A DNA stretch of 54,445 bases from Microvirga splendida (GCF_016427565.1 NZ_JAELXT010000029.1:1-54445); one strand, 5' to 3'; positions 44,776 to 53,989 are shown, counted from the stretch's first letter. Notes: generated from the letters alone by a model not told the origin. Numbers and translations: made by a program.

Positions 44776-44898
44776 GGGGTGTTTGGTAGACGCCTGAGGC
44801 CTGACTTAATCACTGATCGGCCAAAAGCAACGCGGGTGGCGTTTCTCCCCGCAGCTTGCTAGAAGGCCTCGTCTCTTGTTCCGCAAAGGATTGTGATG

Positions 44899-45486
44899 AT
44901 GCGCTCCGCGAGCGTTAGCCGTCGTACCGCCGAGACCGATATCGCCCTGTCGATTGCCCTCGATGGCACCGGCAAGGCCGAGATCTCCACCGGGGTCGGC
45001 TTCCTCGACCATATGCTCGAACTGTTCGCCCGACACGGTCACTTCGACCTGACCGTGAAGGTGACCGGCGACCTGCATGTGGACCAGCATCACACGACCG
45101 AGGACACCGGGATCGCGCTCGGTCAGGCCATCCTGAAGGCGCTTGGCGATAAAAAGGGCATCAGGCGCTATGCCGACATCCATCTGCCGATGGACGAGAC
45201 CTTGACGCGCGTGGCGCTGGACATCTCGGGCCGCCCCTTCCTGGTGTTCCGGACCACCTTCCCCACGGAGAAGATCGGCGTTTTCGACACCGAGCTGGTG
45301 CGCGAGTTCTTCCAGGCGTTCGCCATCAATGCGGGCCTGACGCTCCATGTGGAGACGCTCTACGGCGAGAACAGCCACCACATCGCCGAGAGCTGCTTCA
45401 AGGGCGTGGCACGGGTCTTGCGTCAGGCCGTGGCACTGGACCCAAGGGAAGAGGGGCGCGTTCCCTCCACCAAGGGCACGCTCTAA
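44899..45486 (+). CDS. hisB: Imidazoleglycerol-phosphate dehydratase HisB
   Basis: Sixth step of histidine synthesis, a Mn-dependent dehydratase. The 195-aa monofunctional enzyme has the metal-binding signatures [20 protein letters not shown] near residue 33, [16 protein letters not shown] near residue 66, and [19 protein letters not shown] near residue 157. Three start codons in a row (GTG 44893, ATG 44896, ATG 44899) follow AAAGGA; I chose the last by spacing. It heads the his cluster, separated from the next gene by a family B repeat. Confidence 0.95.
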   Translation: MRSASVSRRTAETDIALSIALDGTGKAEISTGVGFLDHMLELFARHGHFDLTVKVTGDLHVDQHHTTEDTGIALGQAILKALGDKKGIRRYADIHLPMDETLTRVALDISGRPFLVFRTTFPTEKIGVFDTELVREFFQAFAINAGLTLHVETLYGENSHHIAESCFKGVARVLRQAVALDPREEGRVPSTKGTL

Positions 45487-45494
45487 GTCGATAA

Positions 45495-45627
45495 CGCATC
45501 GTGCGGACCCAGCGGGCCGCGCCAGCGAAAAGTGGGCACCGGTTTTCCGCGCCAAACGATGCGCCATCTTAGGAATTGAGCATCGGATCAATCCCAAAAG
45601 TGGAGACCACTTTTGGGTCCGATGCTC
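45495..45627. repeat. Two-hairpin intergenic repeat, family B, copy 3
   Basis: CGCATCGTGCGG...GAAAAGTGGGCACCGG...TTTTCCGCG...CGATGCG, then GAGCATCGGAT...CCCAAAAGTGG-AGA-CCACTTTTGGG...GTCCGATGCTC. Relative to copies 1 and 2 the first palindrome has an extra ~20 GC-rich bases after TGCGG. It lies between hisB and the DUF2628 gene. Confidence 0.85.
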
Positions 45628-45695
45628 GAAGAGACGCCTTTTCGGCCGGGACGATCATCGTCGCCTCACCGGACAAGGTCTGAGGAAACGTCGCA

Positions 45696-46187
45696 ATGAC
45701 CACCTATACCCTGCACCTCCCGCGCGATGCGCGGCCGGGTGATCCGAGCGCTTTGGACGAATCCGAACTCGTGAAGGATGCGTTCTCCTGGGGCGCCTTT
45801 ATCTTCACCTTCCTGTGGTTCTTCGTTCATCGGCTGTGGCTCGCCGGCCTTGCCGTGCTGCTCGTCGTCCTCGCCTTCGGCGGCATCATGGCCGTGCTGG
45901 ACGTGCATCCGCTCGCCGGCACCATTGCCCAGCTCCTGCTGCAGAGCCTGATCGGCCTCGAGGCCAACAGCCTCCGGCGCTGGACCCTGGCCCGTCGTGG
46001 CCGTCCCGCGGTCGATGCTGTGACGGCCGCCGACCATGACGAGGCGGAGGCCAAGGCCTTCGCCCGCTGGCTCGATCCCAGGTCCGCCCCCCTGCCCCGC
46101 AATCCGGCGCCGTCGCCGATCCTGTCCACCCCGAGGCGGTCCGAGCCGGTGATCGGCCTCTTCCCCGATGCGGAGCGTCCCCGGTGA
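45696..46187 (+). CDS. DUF2628-type small membrane protein
   Basis: A 163-aa protein with [20 protein letters not shown] (~30-49), characteristic of DUF2628, and two to three hydrophobic segments in residues 33-90, followed by a soluble Ala/Arg/Pro-rich tail. Function unknown. It is embedded between hisB and hisH, with its stop overlapping the hisH GTG start by 4 bases. It is therefore co-translated with the His enzymes, an association I believe recurs in Rhizobiales. Confidence 0.8.
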   Translation: MTTYTLHLPRDARPGDPSALDESELVKDAFSWGAFIFTFLWFFVHRLWLAGLAVLLVVLAFGGIMAVLDVHPLAGTIAQLLLQSLIGLEANSLRRWTLARRGRPAVDAVTAADHDEAEAKAFARWLDPRSAPLPRNPAPSPILSTPRRSEPVIGLFPDAERPR

Positions 46188-46834
46188 GCGTCGTCATCAT
46201 CGATTACGGGTCCGGCAACCTGCACTCCGCCGCCAAGGCTTTCGAGCGGGCGGCCCGGGAGGCGGAACTTGACCTGGCTATCACAGTCTCGTCCGACCCG
46301 AATATTGTCGCCAAGGCCGACCGGATCGTGCTGCCGGGCGTCGGCGCCTTCGCCGATTGCCGCCGCGGCCTCGATTCCGTGCCCGGCATGGTGGAGGTGC
46401 TGCAGCGCCGGGTCCATGAGGATCACCGCCCCTTCCTGGGGATCTGCGTCGGCATGCAGCTCATGGCGACCCGGGGCCTCGAGCACACCACGAGCTATGG
46501 CCTCGACTGGATCCATGGCGACGTGAAGACCATCGAGCCCAAGGATCCGAGCCTGAAGATCCCGCATATGGGCTGGAACACCCTGGAGCTGGCAAAGCCG
46601 CATCCGGTCCTCGACGGCATCCCCACCGGGCCGGACGGCCTGCACGCCTATTTCGTGCATTCCTACGCCCTGTCGCCGAACGATCCGGCCGACGTGGTCG
46701 CCACCACCGATTATGGCGGATCGGTCACGGCCATCGTCGGGCGCGACAATCTCGTCGGCACCCAGTTTCACCCCGAAAAGAGCCAGGCCCTCGGCCTCAA
46801 GCTCATCGCCAATTTCCTAAGGTGGCGCCCGTGA
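46184..46834 (+). CDS. hisH: Imidazole glycerol phosphate synthase glutaminase subunit HisH
   Basis: The glutaminase half of IGP synthase, supplying ammonia to HisF. The 216-aa class I amidotransferase has the nucleophile in [11 protein letters not shown] near residue 86, an [12 protein letters not shown]-terminus, and the His-Glu dyad in [13 protein letters not shown] near residue 196. The GTG start overlaps the DUF2628 stop, and its own stop overlaps the hisA GTG start, giving a tightly coupled run. Partner hisF lies two genes downstream. Confidence 0.96.
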   Translation: MSVVIIDYGSGNLHSAAKAFERAAREAELDLAITVSSDPNIVAKADRIVLPGVGAFADCRRGLDSVPGMVEVLQRRVHEDHRPFLGICVGMQLMATRGLEHTTSYGLDWIHGDVKTIEPKDPSLKIPHMGWNTLELAKPHPVLDGIPTGPDGLHAYFVHSYALSPNDPADVVATTDYGGSVTAIVGRDNLVGTQFHPEKSQALGLKLIANFLRWRP

Positions 46835-47577
46835 TCCTTTATCCTGCCATCGACCTCAAAGAGGGCCGCTGCGTCCGCCTGATCCAAGGCGACATGGACC
46901 AGGCGACCGTGTTCAACGACTCCCCCGTCGATCAGGCCGCCACCTTCGAGACCCAGGGCTTCGAGTGGCTGCACGTGGTCGATCTCGACGGAGCCTTTGC
47001 CGGCAAGCCGATGAATGCCGCGGCCGTGGAGGATATCCTCAAGCGCATGAGCATTCCGGTGCAGCTCGGCGGCGGCATCCGCGACATGAAGACCGTCGAG
47101 GGCTGGCTCGCCAAGGGCGTATCCCGGGTGATCATCGGCACGGCGGCGGTGCGCGATCCGGACTTCGTGCGCGAGGCGGCGCGCCTTCATCCGGGCAAGA
47201 TTGCCGTGGGCATCGACGCCAAGGACGGGCTCGTCGCCGTGGAGGGCTGGGCCCAGACCTCGACCCTCTCGGCCGAAGAGCTCGGCCGCCGGTTCGAGGA
47301 TGCCGGTGTGGCCGCCATCATCTACACGGACATCGCCCGCGACGGCATCCTGAAGGGCCTCAACTTCCCGATGACCTTAGGATTGGCCCGCGCCGTCTCG
47401 ATCCCGGTGATCGCCTCGGGCGGCTTGGCCTCCATGGCCGATATCGAGCGCCTCACCCAACCCGACTGCGCCGTGCTCGACGGCGCCATCTCCGGCCGCG
47501 CGCTCTATGACGGACGCATTGATCCGGTTGAGGCGCTGGCGCTGTTGAAGAAAGTGCCCGCTTCATCCTCCCCTTGA
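46831..47577 (+). CDS. hisA: Phosphoribosylformimino-AICAR-P isomerase HisA
   Basis: A (beta/alpha)8 isomerase of histidine synthesis acting just before IGP synthase. It is 248 aa, with the first catalytic aspartate in [15 protein letters not shown] (residue ~8), [20 protein letters not shown], and the second in YTDIARDG near 130. I chose GTG 46831, overlapping the hisH stop; AAGGTGG precedes it. The last residues (ASSSP) and the stop codon are provided by the left arm of the palindromic repeat at 47567. Confidence 0.95.
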   Translation: MILYPAIDLKEGRCVRLIQGDMDQATVFNDSPVDQAATFETQGFEWLHVVDLDGAFAGKPMNAAAVEDILKRMSIPVQLGGGIRDMKTVEGWLAKGVSRVIIGTAAVRDPDFVREAARLHPGKIAVGIDAKDGLVAVEGWAQTSTLSAEELGRRFEDAGVAAIIYTDIARDGILKGLNFPMTLGLARAVSIPVIASGGLASMADIERLTQPDCAVLDGAISGRALYDGRIDPVEALALLKKVPASSSP

Positions 47578-47698
47578 GGGGGAGGGTCGACGCTGCGCGA
47601 GCATCGGCGGGGCAGGGTGGAAACGCCTCGTTCTGCCAGCCTCGCGCATCCACCCCATCCCGGACCTTGCGGTCCGACCTTCCCCCTCGAGGGGAAGG
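47567..47698. repeat. Palindromic repeat (family D) overlapping the hisA stop
   Basis: Left arm CCTCCCC-TTGA-GGGGGAGG (47567-47585) contains the hisA TGA. The right arm is CCTTCCCC-CTCGA-GGGGAAGG (47678-47698). The two ends also pair with each other, and the middle holds CGGACCTTGCGGTCCG. It fills the hisA-hisF spacer. Confidence 0.75.
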
Positions 47699-47715
47699 TG
47701 ATTTAAGAGTGAACC

Positions 47716-48504
47716 ATGCTGAAAGTGCGTCTCATCCCATGCCTCGACGTGAAGGACGGTCGCGTCGTGAAGGGCGTGCAGTTCCTCGATCTCGTCGATG
47801 CGGGCGACCCGGTCGAGGCCGCCAAGGCGTATGACGCGGCCGGCGCCGACGAGCTCTGCTTTCTCGACATCACCGCCAGCCACGAGGCGAGGGGGATCCT
47901 GCTCGACGTGGTGCAGCGCACGGCGGAGGCCTGCTTCATGCCGCTCACCGTGGGCGGGGGCGTGCGCACGGTGGAGGACATCCGCAACCTCCTGCTTGCC
48001 GGCGCCGACAAGGTCTCGATCAACACCGCCGCGGTGAAGAACCCGGATTTCGTGCGCGAGGCATCCGAAAAATTCGGCAACCAGTGCATCGTGGTGGCCA
48101 TCGATGCGAAGAAGGTCTCAGGGGAGGGCGAACCTCCACGCTGGGAGATCTTCACCCATGGCGGCCGCACCGCCACCGGCATCGATGCCATCGCTTTCGC
48201 CAGGCAGGTGACCGACCTCGGGGCAGGGGAGCTTCTGGTCACCTCCATGGACCGGGACGGCACCAAGGGCGGCTATGACCTCGCCCTCGTGCGTGCCATC
48301 GCGGATGCGGTTTCGGTCCCCGTCATCGCCTCCGGCGGCGTCGGCAACCTCGACCACCTGGTCGACGGCGTGAGCAAAGGCCACGCCAGCGCCGTGCTCG
48401 CGGCCTCGATCTTTCATTTCGGCACCCACACCATCAGCGAGGCCAAGGGCTACATGGCCAGGGCCGGGCTGAAGATGCGGCTGGACGAGCCGGCTCATCC
48501 CTGA
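47716..48504 (+). CDS. hisF: Imidazole glycerol phosphate synthase cyclase subunit HisF
   Basis: The cyclase half of IGP synthase. The 262-aa (beta/alpha)8 barrel has the catalytic aspartates in [17 protein letters not shown] (D11) and VVAIDAKKV (~D130), with [13 protein letters not shown] and [14 protein letters not shown] phosphate-binding loops. The ATG at 47716 follows AAGAGTGAACC. It is separated from hisA by the family D repeat, unlike the usual tight spacing, and followed 12 bases later by the racemase-like gene. Confidence 0.96.
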   Translation: MLKVRLIPCLDVKDGRVVKGVQFLDLVDAGDPVEAAKAYDAAGADELCFLDITASHEARGILLDVVQRTAEACFMPLTVGGGVRTVEDIRNLLLAGADKVSINTAAVKNPDFVREASEKFGNQCIVVAIDAKKVSGEGEPPRWEIFTHGGRTATGIDAIAFARQVTDLGAGELLVTSMDRDGTKGGYDLALVRAIADAVSVPVIASGGVGNLDHLVDGVSKGHASAVLAASIFHFGTHTISEAKGYMARAGLKMRLDEPAHP

Positions 48505-48516
48505 TCGGACCGATCC

Positions 48517-49173
48517 ATGCGCATCGCATGCCTGCACACCGCCGAGAGCAACATCGCCGTCTTCGAGGAGAGCTGCCGGAACGGGGATTTTCCGCTCCTG
48601 CAGCTCAGGCATGAGGTTCGGCCCGACCTTCTGGCCGAGGTCGAGGCGAGCGGGGGGCTGACCACGGCCATCGAGGAGAAGACCCTCGAGGCCCTGCTGG
48701 CCCTGTCGGTCGAAGCCGACGCCGTGCTCCTGACCTGCTCCAGCCTCGGGCCGGTGGTCGCCAGGGCCGCGGGATTGGCATCGAGCCCCATCCTGCGGGT
48801 GGACGAAGCCCTGGCCCGTGAAGCGGCGGAGAGCGGCGGGACAGTCGTCGCGCTCTGCGCCGTGACGACGACTCTCGAACCGACGCGCGCGCTGTTCGAA
48901 TCCGCCGCGCAGGGGACGGGAGCGACCGTCGAGGTGAGGCTCGTCCCGGCCGCATGGGATCTGTTCAAGGCAGGGCAGAGGGACCGTTACCTGGTGCTGA
49001 TCGCCGAGGCGGCGGACCACGCCTTCGGGGAAGGCGTTCAGACCGTCGCCCTGGCCCAGGCCTCGATGACCGGCGCCGCAGGGCTCTGCCGCAGGGGCCT
49101 GCCGCTGACAAGCCCGGGCGCCGGGCTGAAGGCAGCCCTTGCCATGGTGGGCAAAAGCGGTAAGGCAGCATGA
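48517..49173 (+). CDS. Asp/Glu/hydantoin racemase-family protein, one catalytic Cys replaced
   Basis: A 218-aa protein with the racemase fold: N-terminal RIACLHTAESN, then the first cysteine site VLLTCSSLGP near residue 74. At the second site, where two-cysteine racemases have a Cys-Thr (LxCT), it reads VALAQASMTGAA near residue 180, so the second catalytic cysteine is absent. This argues against a classical racemase; a lyase, isomerase or binding role is possible. It lies 12 bases after hisF and before map in the his cluster, an unusual position. The ATG follows GATCGGACCGATCC, a weak site. Confidence 0.7.
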   Translation: MRIACLHTAESNIAVFEESCRNGDFPLLQLRHEVRPDLLAEVEASGGLTTAIEEKTLEALLALSVEADAVLLTCSSLGPVVARAAGLASSPILRVDEALAREAAESGGTVVALCAVTTTLEPTRALFESAAQGTGATVEVRLVPAAWDLFKAGQRDRYLVLIAEAADHAFGEGVQTVALAQASMTGAAGLCRRGLPLTSPGAGLKAALAMVGKSGKAA

Positions 49174-49258
49174 GCAGGACGAACCCATAACCGCCTTCGG
49201 TCTCGCCCGCATCGTCGACGAGTGCGCCGCAGCCCCGGACAGATAAGGGATTTAGCCC

Positions 49259-50008
49259 ATGACGATCTCCAACGAGGATGATCTGAACAAGCTGCGGGAG
49301 ATCGGCAGGATCGTGGCCAATGCCCTCGAGGCCATGGCGGCGGCGCTCGAGCCGGGCATGACCACGGCGGAACTCGACTTGATCGGCCGCGGGCTGCTCG
49401 AGAAGGAGGGCGCCCGTTCAGGCCCGGAGCTCGTCTACGATTTTCCCGGCGCCACCTGCATCAGCGTGAACGAGGAGATCGCCCACGGCATTCCCGGATC
49501 GCGCCGGATCGAGGCGGGCGACCTCGTCAACATCGACATCTCGGCGGAAAAGAACGGCCTGTTCGCCGATACCGGCGCGTCCTTCGCGGTTCCGCCGATC
49601 ACGAACGCGACCAAGCGGCTCTGTCGCGACGGGCGTCGCGCCCTATGGGTCGGATTGCGCCAGGTCGGGGCCGACAGGCCGCTGGCCGGCATCGGCCAGG
49701 CCATCGGGCAATTCGCCGAGAAGAACGGCTACACCCTCGTGCGCAACCTGGCGAGCCACGGCATCGGCCATTCCCTGCACGAGGAGCCGAAGGAGATCGC
49801 CACCTGGCCCGACCGCTCGGAGCGCCGGATCATGAACGAGGGTCTCGTCTTCACCGTGGAGCCCTTCCTGTCGCTGGGGGCGGAATGGGCCGAGGACGGC
49901 GACGATCCCTGGACCCTGTTCAGCGAGCCGCGCGCGCCCACGGTCCAATACGAACACACCGTCGTTGCCACCCGCAACGGTCCCCTTGTCGTCACCCTGC
50001 CGGGCTAG
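49259..50008 (+). CDS. map: Methionine aminopeptidase, type I
   Basis: Removes initiator methionine from nascent proteins. It is 249 aa with all five metal ligands in place: Asp in [11 protein letters not shown] (~98), Asp in FADTGASF (~108), His in [13 protein letters not shown] (~173), Glu in FTVEPF (~204) and Glu in YEHTVV (~235). No N-terminal zinc-finger extension is present. Alphaproteobacteria often carry more than one map; whether this is the essential copy cannot be told. The ATG follows AGATAAGGGATTTAGCCC. Its presence between hisF and hisE is unexpected for a his operon. Confidence 0.92.
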   Translation: MTISNEDDLNKLREIGRIVANALEAMAAALEPGMTTAELDLIGRGLLEKEGARSGPELVYDFPGATCISVNEEIAHGIPGSRRIEAGDLVNIDISAEKNGLFADTGASFAVPPITNATKRLCRDGRRALWVGLRQVGADRPLAGIGQAIGQFAEKNGYTLVRNLASHGIGHSLHEEPKEIATWPDRSERRIMNEGLVFTVEPFLSLGAEWAEDGDDPWTLFSEPRAPTVQYEHTVVATRNGPLVVTLPG

Positions 50009-50015
50009 TTCACCC

Positions 50016-50336
50016 ATGACCTCCTTCACCCTCAACGACCTCGCCCGCATCGTCGCCGAGCGCGCCGCAGCGCCGGCTTCCGAGTCCTACACGGCCAAGC
50101 TCATCGGCGGCGGCCCCGCCAAGGCGGCCAAGAAGCTCGGCGAGGAGGCGGTGGAAGCTGCCATCGCGGCCGTCGAGGGGGACCGCGAGAACCTCACGGC
50201 GGAAGCCGCCGATGTGCTGTATCATCTTTTGGTCGTGTTGCAGGGCGCCGATATTCCGCTAAGTGACGTTATGGCCGAACTGGAGCGCCGGACGGCGCAG
50301 TCAGGGCTTGCGGAAAAGGCCGCGCGCAAGCTCTAA
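50016..50336 (+). CDS. hisE: Phosphoribosyl-ATP pyrophosphatase HisE
   Basis: Hydrolyses phosphoribosyl-ATP in the second step of histidine synthesis. The 106-aa MazG-like helical protein has [20 protein letters not shown] near residue 22 and [20 protein letters not shown] with the Mg-binding Glu/Asp cluster, then [14 protein letters not shown]. The ATG at 50016 lies 7 bases after the map stop, so hisE appears to be co-transcribed with map. coaA follows 16 bases later; hisE-coaA is a common rhizobial pair. Confidence 0.95.
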   Translation: MTSFTLNDLARIVAERAAAPASESYTAKLIGGGPAKAAKKLGEEAVEAAIAAVEGDRENLTAEAADVLYHLLVVLQGADIPLSDVMAELERRTAQSGLAEKAARKL

Positions 50337-50352
50337 ACGAGAGGTGGTTCGC

Positions 50353-51330
50353 ATGGACCAGCCCAACGTGGTTTCCACGCCCGAGACCGATGACGGGCTG
50401 TCGCCCTACCGGGTCTTCTCCCGCGACGAATGGGCGAAGCTGCGCGCCGATGCGCCGATGACGCTCACCGCCGACGAGGTGGTGCAGCTGCAATCCCTCA
50501 ACGATCCGATCTCACTCGACGAGGTGGCGGCGATCTACCTGCCGCTCTCGCGCCTGCTCTCGCTCTACGTTGCGGCCACCCAGGGGCTGTTCAAGGCGAC
50601 CCAGCGCTTCCTGCTCGCCGAGAACGACGCCAAGGTGCCCTACATCATCGGCGTGGCGGGCTCGGTGGCGGTGGGCAAGTCCACCACGGCCCGCGTGCTC
50701 AAGGCGCTGCTCGCCCGCTGGCCCAACACCCCGAAGGTGGACCTCGTCACCACGGACGGCTTTCTCCTGCCCAACGCCGAGCTGACGCGGCTCGGGCTCA
50801 TGGAGCGCAAAGGTTTTCCGGAGAGCTACGACACCGGAAAGCTCCTGCACTTCCTGGCCGACATCAAGGCCGGCAAGCGCAACGTGAAGGCGCCGCTCTA
50901 TTCCCACCTCGTCTATGATGTGGTGCCCGGCGAGGAGACGACGGTCGACCGGCCGGACATCCTCATCGTCGAGGGGCTCAACGTGCTCCAGCCGGCGCGC
51001 ATGCCCAAGGACGGCACGGCCATCCCCTTCGTGTCCGACTTCTTCGACTTCTCGGTCTATATCGATGCCGACGAGGCCGACCTGCACCGCTGGTACGTGA
51101 ACCGCTTCCTGCGCCTGCGCCACACGGCCTTCCGCGATCCGCTGTCCTACTTCCGGCGCTATGCGGAGCTGCCCGAGGCGGAGGCCATCGGCATCGCCGA
51201 GGGTCTGTGGAACCGCATCAACCTGCTGAACCTGCAGGAAAACATCGTGCCGACCCGCCAGCGGGCGAGCCTCATCCTGAAGAAGGGCGCGAGCCACCGG
51301 ATCGAGACGGTGGCGCTGCGGCGGCTGTGA
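50353..51330 (+). CDS. coaA: Pantothenate kinase CoaA (type I)
   Basis: Phosphorylates pantothenate, the first and regulated step of CoA synthesis. The 325-aa P-loop kinase has Walker [20 protein letters not shown] near residue 100 and the family motif [12 protein letters not shown] near residue 133. [11 protein letters not shown], then VEGLNVLQ and [11 protein letters not shown] complete the CoaA pattern. The ATG at 50353 follows GAGGTGG. It closes the his-coaA run; a small membrane-protein gene starts 7 bases downstream. Confidence 0.96.
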   Translation: MDQPNVVSTPETDDGLSPYRVFSRDEWAKLRADAPMTLTADEVVQLQSLNDPISLDEVAAIYLPLSRLLSLYVAATQGLFKATQRFLLAENDAKVPYIIGVAGSVAVGKSTTARVLKALLARWPNTPKVDLVTTDGFLLPNAELTRLGLMERKGFPESYDTGKLLHFLADIKAGKRNVKAPLYSHLVYDVVPGEETTVDRPDILIVEGLNVLQPARMPKDGTAIPFVSDFFDFSVYIDADEADLHRWYVNRFLRLRHTAFRDPLSYFRRYAELPEAEAIGIAEGLWNRINLLNLQENIVPTRQRASLILKKGASHRIETVALRRL

Positions 51331-51337
51331 AACCGGC

Positions 51338-51676
51338 ATGAAGCGCTTTGCCAAAGGGCTGATCGTTCTCAACATCCTGGCGCTGATCGTCACGGCGGCG
51401 GCCGTGTGGCTCCTCGACCGGCGCTCTGCCGTCGAGATGTTCGATGTCGCCTCCTATGTGGCGTTGGGCATGGGCGCGCTCGGAGGCCTCATGGTCTTCG
51501 GCTCGACCAGAGGGGTGAGCGCCTCCACGGTGATGGCCGCCAGCGCGGCCGATCAGCCGAGCTGGATCATGGATGCGCTGTGGGGCGACAAGATTTCCAG
51601 CCTATCGACGGGAGCCCTGTTCGTCATGGGCGGCATCTCATGGCTTGGGATTGCGTGGCTGCTGAGCAGTCTGTGA
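51338..51676 (+). CDS. Small hypothetical membrane protein
   Basis: A 112-aa protein I do not recognise. Hydrophobic segments lie at about residues 7-26 (LIVLNILALIVTAAAVWLLD), 38-56 (ASYVALGMGALGGLMVFG) and 92-111 (ALFVMGGISWLGIAWLLSSL). A polar loop (STRGVSASTVMAASAADQ) sits between the second and third. The ATG at 51338 is 7 bases from the coaA stop, so it is probably co-transcribed with coaA. Three membrane helices and no catalytic motif; function unknown. Confidence 0.65.
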   Translation: MKRFAKGLIVLNILALIVTAAAVWLLDRRSAVEMFDVASYVALGMGALGGLMVFGSTRGVSASTVMAASAADQPSWIMDALWGDKISSLSTGALFVMGGISWLGIAWLLSSL

Positions 51677-51680
51677 GGCC

Positions 51681-52178
51681 TCACCCGTCCCGAAGCGCAG
51701 CATTAATACGTTGATCGTTGTAGATGATATGCTCGGCCAGCCGGAAAACTTCCTTCATGTCGGGATGGTGCAAAGCTTCTTCTCTGCTGACGAGTGTTCC
51801 TAGAAACTTCGTTTCTTCTGTCGCCCAATCCTTAGCGATGCCGTGCTCGACCGGATCGAGGATCATGAATTGGGGAAAGCCGCCGGTTACACGGCAGCGC
51901 AAAGCGATCAGATGGCGCGGGTGGTGCGACATGCCTTCGCCCCATCCGCCGACGCTGATGATGACGTCCAAACCCTGCTCTTGAATGTGCCCTTCCGTCC
52001 AAACGGCGAAATAGACCGCGCAAGCCCATCCCTGCCGATCCACGAAGCCGTTCACTCTGATCGTGCGGCGCCCACAGCAATCGCAGAGGATAGCCTGTTC
52101 GTTTTCCCCTGGATCGATCGAGACAGGACCCTCCGGGATTTCGACCGGAAACCAGGAGGAGATAGGATGGCTGTTCAT
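51681..52178 (-). CDS. Hypothetical protein with an N-terminal Cys cluster
   Basis: A 165-aa protein of unknown function. A CDCCGRRT cluster near residue 32 followed by a single downstream Cys suggests half of a zinc-ribbon-like site. Then come aromatic stretches (GWACAVYFAVWTEGHIQEQG, SVGGWGEGMSHHPRHLIALR) and a C-terminal helical part (EALHHPDMKEVFRLAEHIIY). No signal peptide or membrane segment. The ATG at 52178 has AGAGG upstream at long spacing. G+C is visibly lower than in coaA. It converges on the small membrane gene with 4 bases between and is divergent from the DUF202 gene. Possibly acquired. Confidence 0.65.
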   Translation of the reverse strand: MNSHPISSWFPVEIPEGPVSIDPGENEQAILCDCCGRRTIRVNGFVDRQGWACAVYFAVWTEGHIQEQGLDVIISVGGWGEGMSHHPRHLIALRCRVTGGFPQFMILDPVEHGIAKDWATEETKFLGTLVSREEALHHPDMKEVFRLAEHIIYNDQRINAALRDG

Positions 52179-52207
52179 GAGGCCGCACCTCTGACGTTCT
52201 ATTGAAC

Positions 52208-52242
52208 TTAATATCATATCAAAGAAGAGCGAGTTAATATCA
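52208..52242. promoter_or_regulatory. Direct repeats TTAATATCA in a divergent AT-rich spacer
   Basis: TTAATATCA occurs at 52208-52216 and 52234-52242, 26 bases apart start to start, between the hypothetical gene and the DUF202 gene. Spacing near 2.5 helical turns; they could be operator half-sites or promoter elements. Confidence 0.35.
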
Positions 52243-52295
52243 CTGCCAACCTTCAGCGATCATAGGCGTTGTGCCTGCGGACGATCGGAGGATGC

Positions 52296-52835
52296 ATGCC
52301 TACGCAGCCCGTTGACGAAAAGCTCAAGCGCAGCGCCGAGCACGCGAAGGAGGCGGCCGTCCAGACCCAGGAAGCCGCCGAGCAGACCCAGGAGGCTGCG
52401 GAAAACACACAGCAGGCGGCGCACCACACGCAGGCCGCGGCCACGACCACGGCCGTCGCCAGCGTGCAGATGAAGGACAGCGCCGACCGGCGCACGGAAC
52501 TGGCCGCCAACCGCACGCTCTTCGCCGCCGAGCGAACCTATGCCGCCTGGGTGCGCACGGGCCTGACCGCCCTTGCCGCCGGGATCGGCGCGAAGAAGCT
52601 TCTGGAGGGCGTGGTGCCGGACTGGCTGATCATCTCCACCGGCTCCATCCTGATCCTGTTCAGCGCCTTCTGCTTCGCGTCCGCCGTCTGGCGCCAGCTC
52701 TTCACCGGCGCCCGGCCACCGCAACCGGACGTGCAGCGGATTCCGCCCATCCTGCTCGTTGGCTTCAACGGTTTTCTCGCGCTCGTGTCTCTGGCAGCGC
52801 TGTTCGGGCTGTGGTTCGGGCGGACGGGTGGGTGA
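52296..52835 (+). CDS. DUF202 membrane protein with N-terminal coiled-coil repeats
   Basis: A 179-aa protein. Residues ~15-60 are a run of near-perfect heptads (QTQEAAE, QTQEAAE, NTQQAAH, HTQAAAT), predicting a soluble Ala/Gln coiled coil. Residues ~75-175 match DUF202/YidH: RTLFAAERTYAAWVRTGLTA, followed by two more hydrophobic segments (DWLIISTGSILILFSAFCFA; ILLVGFNGFLALVSLAALFG). Function of DUF202 proteins is unknown. The ATG at 52296 follows CGGAGGATGC. The coiled coil may mediate oligomerisation or partner binding. Confidence 0.8.
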   Translation: MPTQPVDEKLKRSAEHAKEAAVQTQEAAEQTQEAAENTQQAAHHTQAAATTTAVASVQMKDSADRRTELAANRTLFAAERTYAAWVRTGLTALAAGIGAKKLLEGVVPDWLIISTGSILILFSAFCFASAVWRQLFTGARPPQPDVQRIPPILLVGFNGFLALVSLAALFGLWFGRTGG

Positions 52836-52855
52836 GGTCGCAGGAACCTCGACAT

Positions 52856-52980
52856 TGTCATCCCCGCGCAGGCGGGGATCCATAAACACGATGCCTCAAG
52901 AAGGGTCATGAGCGTCACGCCGCTTCCTGGAGCGTTAGCGTTTATGGATTCCGGGCTCCGCTCGCGGCCCCGGAATGACA
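52856..52980. repeat. Intergenic palindromic repeat, family A, copy 6 (diverged)
   Basis: TGTCATCCCCGCGCAGGCGG...GGATCCATAAACACG...CGTTTATGGATTCCGGGCTC...CCCGGAATGACA. The outer ends agree with family A; the interior pairs through ATCCATAAACxCG/CGTTTATGGAT. It ends 7 bases before the adenosine kinase stop. Confidence 0.75.
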
Positions 52981-52987
52981 GCGATCC

Positions 52988-53989
52988 TTACCCCAGCAAA
53001 CCCTGCTGCTCGGCCATCTCCTTGAGGCTGGTCTGCGGGCGGGCGCCGAGATGGCTGATGATCTCGGCCGCCGCGAGGCCGCCGAGGCGGGCGCAGTCGG
53101 TGAGGTCGAGGTTTTTCACGAGGCCTGCGAGGAAGCCCGAGGCGAAGAGGTCGCCGGCGCCGGTGGTGTCGACCACGCGCTCCACGGGGAAGGCCGGCAC
53201 GGCCCTGGTCTCGCCGCGGCTGACGATCAGCGCGCCGTCGGCCGAGCGGGTGATGGCGCCGAGCACGTTCTCCTCGCGCAGCGCCGCGAGCGCGGTGTCG
53301 GCATCCGACGTGCCGTAGAGGCTCTGCAGCTCGTGGATGTTGGCGAAGAGGATGTCGAGGCTGCCGTCGCGCATGAGGCCGAGGAACTCGTCGCGATAGC
53401 GGTCGACGCAGAAGGCGTCGGAGAGCGTCAGCGCCACCTTGTTGCCGGCCTCATGGGCGATCTTCACCGCCTTGCGGAAGGCCTCTTTGGCGGCCGGCGG
53501 ATCCCAGAGATAACCTTCGAGATAGACGATGCTGGACGCGCGCACCGTGTCCGGGTTCACGTCGTCGGGGGTGAGGTTCTGGCAGGCGCCGAGATAGGTG
53601 TTCATGGTGCGCTCACCGTCGGGCGTCACCAGGATGAAGCTGCGGGCGGTGGCCGGGCCGTCCTGTGCCGGCGTCACGTCGTAATGGACGTCGATGGCCT
53701 TGAGATCGTGGGCGAAGAGCTTGCCCGTCTCGTCGTTCTTCACCTTGCCGATGAAGCCCGCCTTCACGCCGAAGGAGGCCACGCCCGCCGCCGTGTTGGC
53801 GCCGGACCCGCCCGACACGATGATCGCCGGGCCCATGTCGTCGTAGAGCTCTTCCGCCCGCGCCTCGTCGATGAGCTGCATGGCGCCCTTGTGGACCTTC
53901 TTCTGCAGCAGGAAGGCCTCGTCCGTATGGGCGAGCACGTCAACGATGGCGTTGCCGAGGGTGAGAACGTCGATGCGGGTCTGGGACAT
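52988..53989 (-). CDS. PfkB-family sugar/nucleoside kinase, probable adenosine kinase
   Basis: A 333-aa ribokinase-fold kinase. The N-terminal signature IIVSGGSGANTAAGVASFG and the C-terminal PfkB signature DTTGAGDLFASGFLAGL (near residue 272, catalytic Asp in GAGD) are clear. The sequence style (VLTLGNAIVDVLAHTDEAFL, NTYLGACQNLTPDDV, SDAFCVDRYRDEFL) matches the rhizobial group annotated as adenosine kinase, which salvages adenosine to AMP, including adenosine from the SAM cycle. The ATG at 53989 follows GGTGG; longer starts add only low-complexity residues. The substrate is not proven by sequence. Confidence 0.85.
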   Translation of the reverse strand: MSQTRIDVLTLGNAIVDVLAHTDEAFLLQKKVHKGAMQLIDEARAEELYDDMGPAIIVSGGSGANTAAGVASFGVKAGFIGKVKNDETGKLFAHDLKAIDVHYDVTPAQDGPATARSFILVTPDGERTMNTYLGACQNLTPDDVNPDTVRASSIVYLEGYLWDPPAAKEAFRKAVKIAHEAGNKVALTLSDAFCVDRYRDEFLGLMRDGSLDILFANIHELQSLYGTSDADTALAALREENVLGAITRSADGALIVSRGETRAVPAFPVERVVDTTGAGDLFASGFLAGLVKNLDLTDCARLGGLAAAEIISHLGARPQTSLKEMAEQQGLLG

